A stretch of DNA of 5,456 nt from Desulfocapsa sulfexigens. Its GTDB lineage: Bacteria > Desulfobacterota > Desulfobulbia > Desulfobulbales > Desulfocapsaceae. This document shows, piece after piece, positions 5,005 through 5,456 of this stretch (position 1 is the stretch's first letter; the number at the start of each line of letters is the position of its first letter). The notes under the pieces were generated by a model. That model was not told where the DNA came from. It was given only the letters and a program-made list of their open reading frames with translations, and made no database searches. The stretch covers positions 1 to 5,456 of the forward strand of contig DQVD01000044.1 of NCBI GenBank assembly GCA_015661935.1. Reading direction: 5' to 3'. Made by a program: the position numbers and the translations under genes.

Positions 5005-5400
5005 CTACTTCTTACAAGCGGCCTGGAGTTCAGATTGCACCAGTTCATGAAGCTTCCGATACCCAAACTCCTGTAAAGGTCTGCCATTAAGGACATGATG
5101 CCTGCGGGCACATTCAGAAGACAGAATAGTTAGCAGCCTGCTGCTGAAAGAACTTACAGTTGGTTTCCATCTGGTATCCACTTCCGGGAATGGTTCACAC
5201 GCAGGATCCCTGAACTCGACAATATACACCTTCGCATCGTCACTGCCAAGTGTCTGAGAGTGATCTCGTATAAAAGTTGAGATATTCTCTTTGCCCAAAA
5301 AACTTGATTTATCAGCCTGTCGATTTTTGTACCAGGATCTCGCAAACATACCCCCAAAGAGTAGAGCAACGCTGGCTATAGCCAATAGTGCATTTTTCAT
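5005..5400 (-). CDS. DsbA-family-like protein with internal deletion, membrane anchored
   Basis: The start taken is ATG 5400-5398 (131 aa), because it begins a signal-anchor (MKNALLAIASVALLFGGMF). The same frame is open upstream, with another ATG at 5448 that would add 16 residues. The N-terminal part, with FIRDHSQTLGSDDAKVYIVEF and RDPACE, matches the start of membrane-anchored DsbA/thioredoxin-like proteins, and the C-terminal part (LNGRPLQEFGYRKLHELVQSE) matches their end. The roughly 35 residues between look unlike the family, and about 80-90 residues of the fold are missing relative to the usual 210-240. The active-site pair, normally C-x-x-C directly after DPA, is C-E-P-F here, so the second cysteine is lost. 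The product is probably inactive as an oxidoreductase, or this is a decaying gene whose frame happens to be open. In another frame, a stop (TGA 5399-5397) overlaps this ATG as ATGA, consistent with an upstream operon gene. Confidence 0.65.
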   Translation of the reverse strand: MKNALLAIASVALLFGGMFARSWYKNRQADKSSFLGKENISTFIRDHSQTLGSDDAKVYIVEFRDPACEPFPEVDTRWKPTVSSFSSRLLTILSSECARRHHVLNGRPLQEFGYRKLHELVQSELQAACKK

Positions 5401-5456
5401 CTGGGGAGGCACTCTCGCATTGATTCCATGCTCAAACGAGAAATCCATAAGCTGAC

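Noticed and set aside
4869..5111. 80-codon minus-strand ORF spanning the DsbA-like/TlpA junction
   Set aside because: Out of frame with both recognised families and without a start signal; considered as a possible frameshifted DsbA part, but it shows no family motif.
5397..5456. C-terminal end of an upstream gene (frame ending LPR-stop, with ATGA overlap at 5400)
   Set aside because: Only 19 codons visible and no recognisable motif. The ATGA overlap fits the operon style and is used only as mild support for the 5400 start.
1..5456. CRISPR array, tRNA or rRNA genes
   Set aside because: No regularly spaced repeats and no tRNA- or rRNA-like conserved segments were seen on either strand.

Overview
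The window looks like chromosomal DNA of a mid-GC Gram-negative bacterium. The mix of a NapH-like polyferredoxin, a TlpA-type lipoprotein, Fis-type regulator pieces and a ParE-type addiction module fits an anaerobic or sulfate-reducing Desulfobacterota-like host. That placement is an inference from gene content; no rRNA or marker gene is present.

Layout. Positions 1-689 (+) hold the 3' part of a SWIM zinc-finger protein gene that enters from the left. Positions 690-2027 are sparse: a possible 49-codon ORF with a good ribosome binding site (792-941, +), a complete toxin-antitoxin pair on the minus strand with a near-consensus promoter (1011-1613), and several repeats. The toxin-antitoxin cassette lies between two perfect 15-bp direct repeats (950-964 and 1638-1652). 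It is followed by an 85-nt imperfect inverted repeat (1676-1760) and by two adjacent hairpins of identical geometry (1967-2001).

Positions 2028-5400 are one dense minus-strand operon. In transcription order it contains: a DsbA-like membrane-anchored protein that seems internally deleted; a TlpA/ResA-like lipoprotein; a 54-residue single-pass protein ending in a CxxC motif (CD1871A-like, easily missed because of its size); a NapH-like membrane polyferredoxin; a 112-residue fusion of half a receiver domain to a Fis-type helix-turn-helix; and a two-TM potassium channel with an RCK domain. Four consecutive junctions overlap (TAATG, TAATG, GTGA, ATGA), so the last five genes are probably translationally coupled.

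Working model (inference). The TlpA-like, CxxC and polyferredoxin proteins form an envelope thiol-redox relay fed from membrane or cytoplasmic electrons. The DsbA-like gene was once part of it but has lost the second active-site cysteine. The mini-regulator and the K+ channel ride on the same transcript. The most notable points are the hidden CxxC gene, the two genes of this operon that both seem to have lost their central, active-site-bearing parts while staying in frame, and the direct-repeat-bounded toxin-antitoxin cassette.
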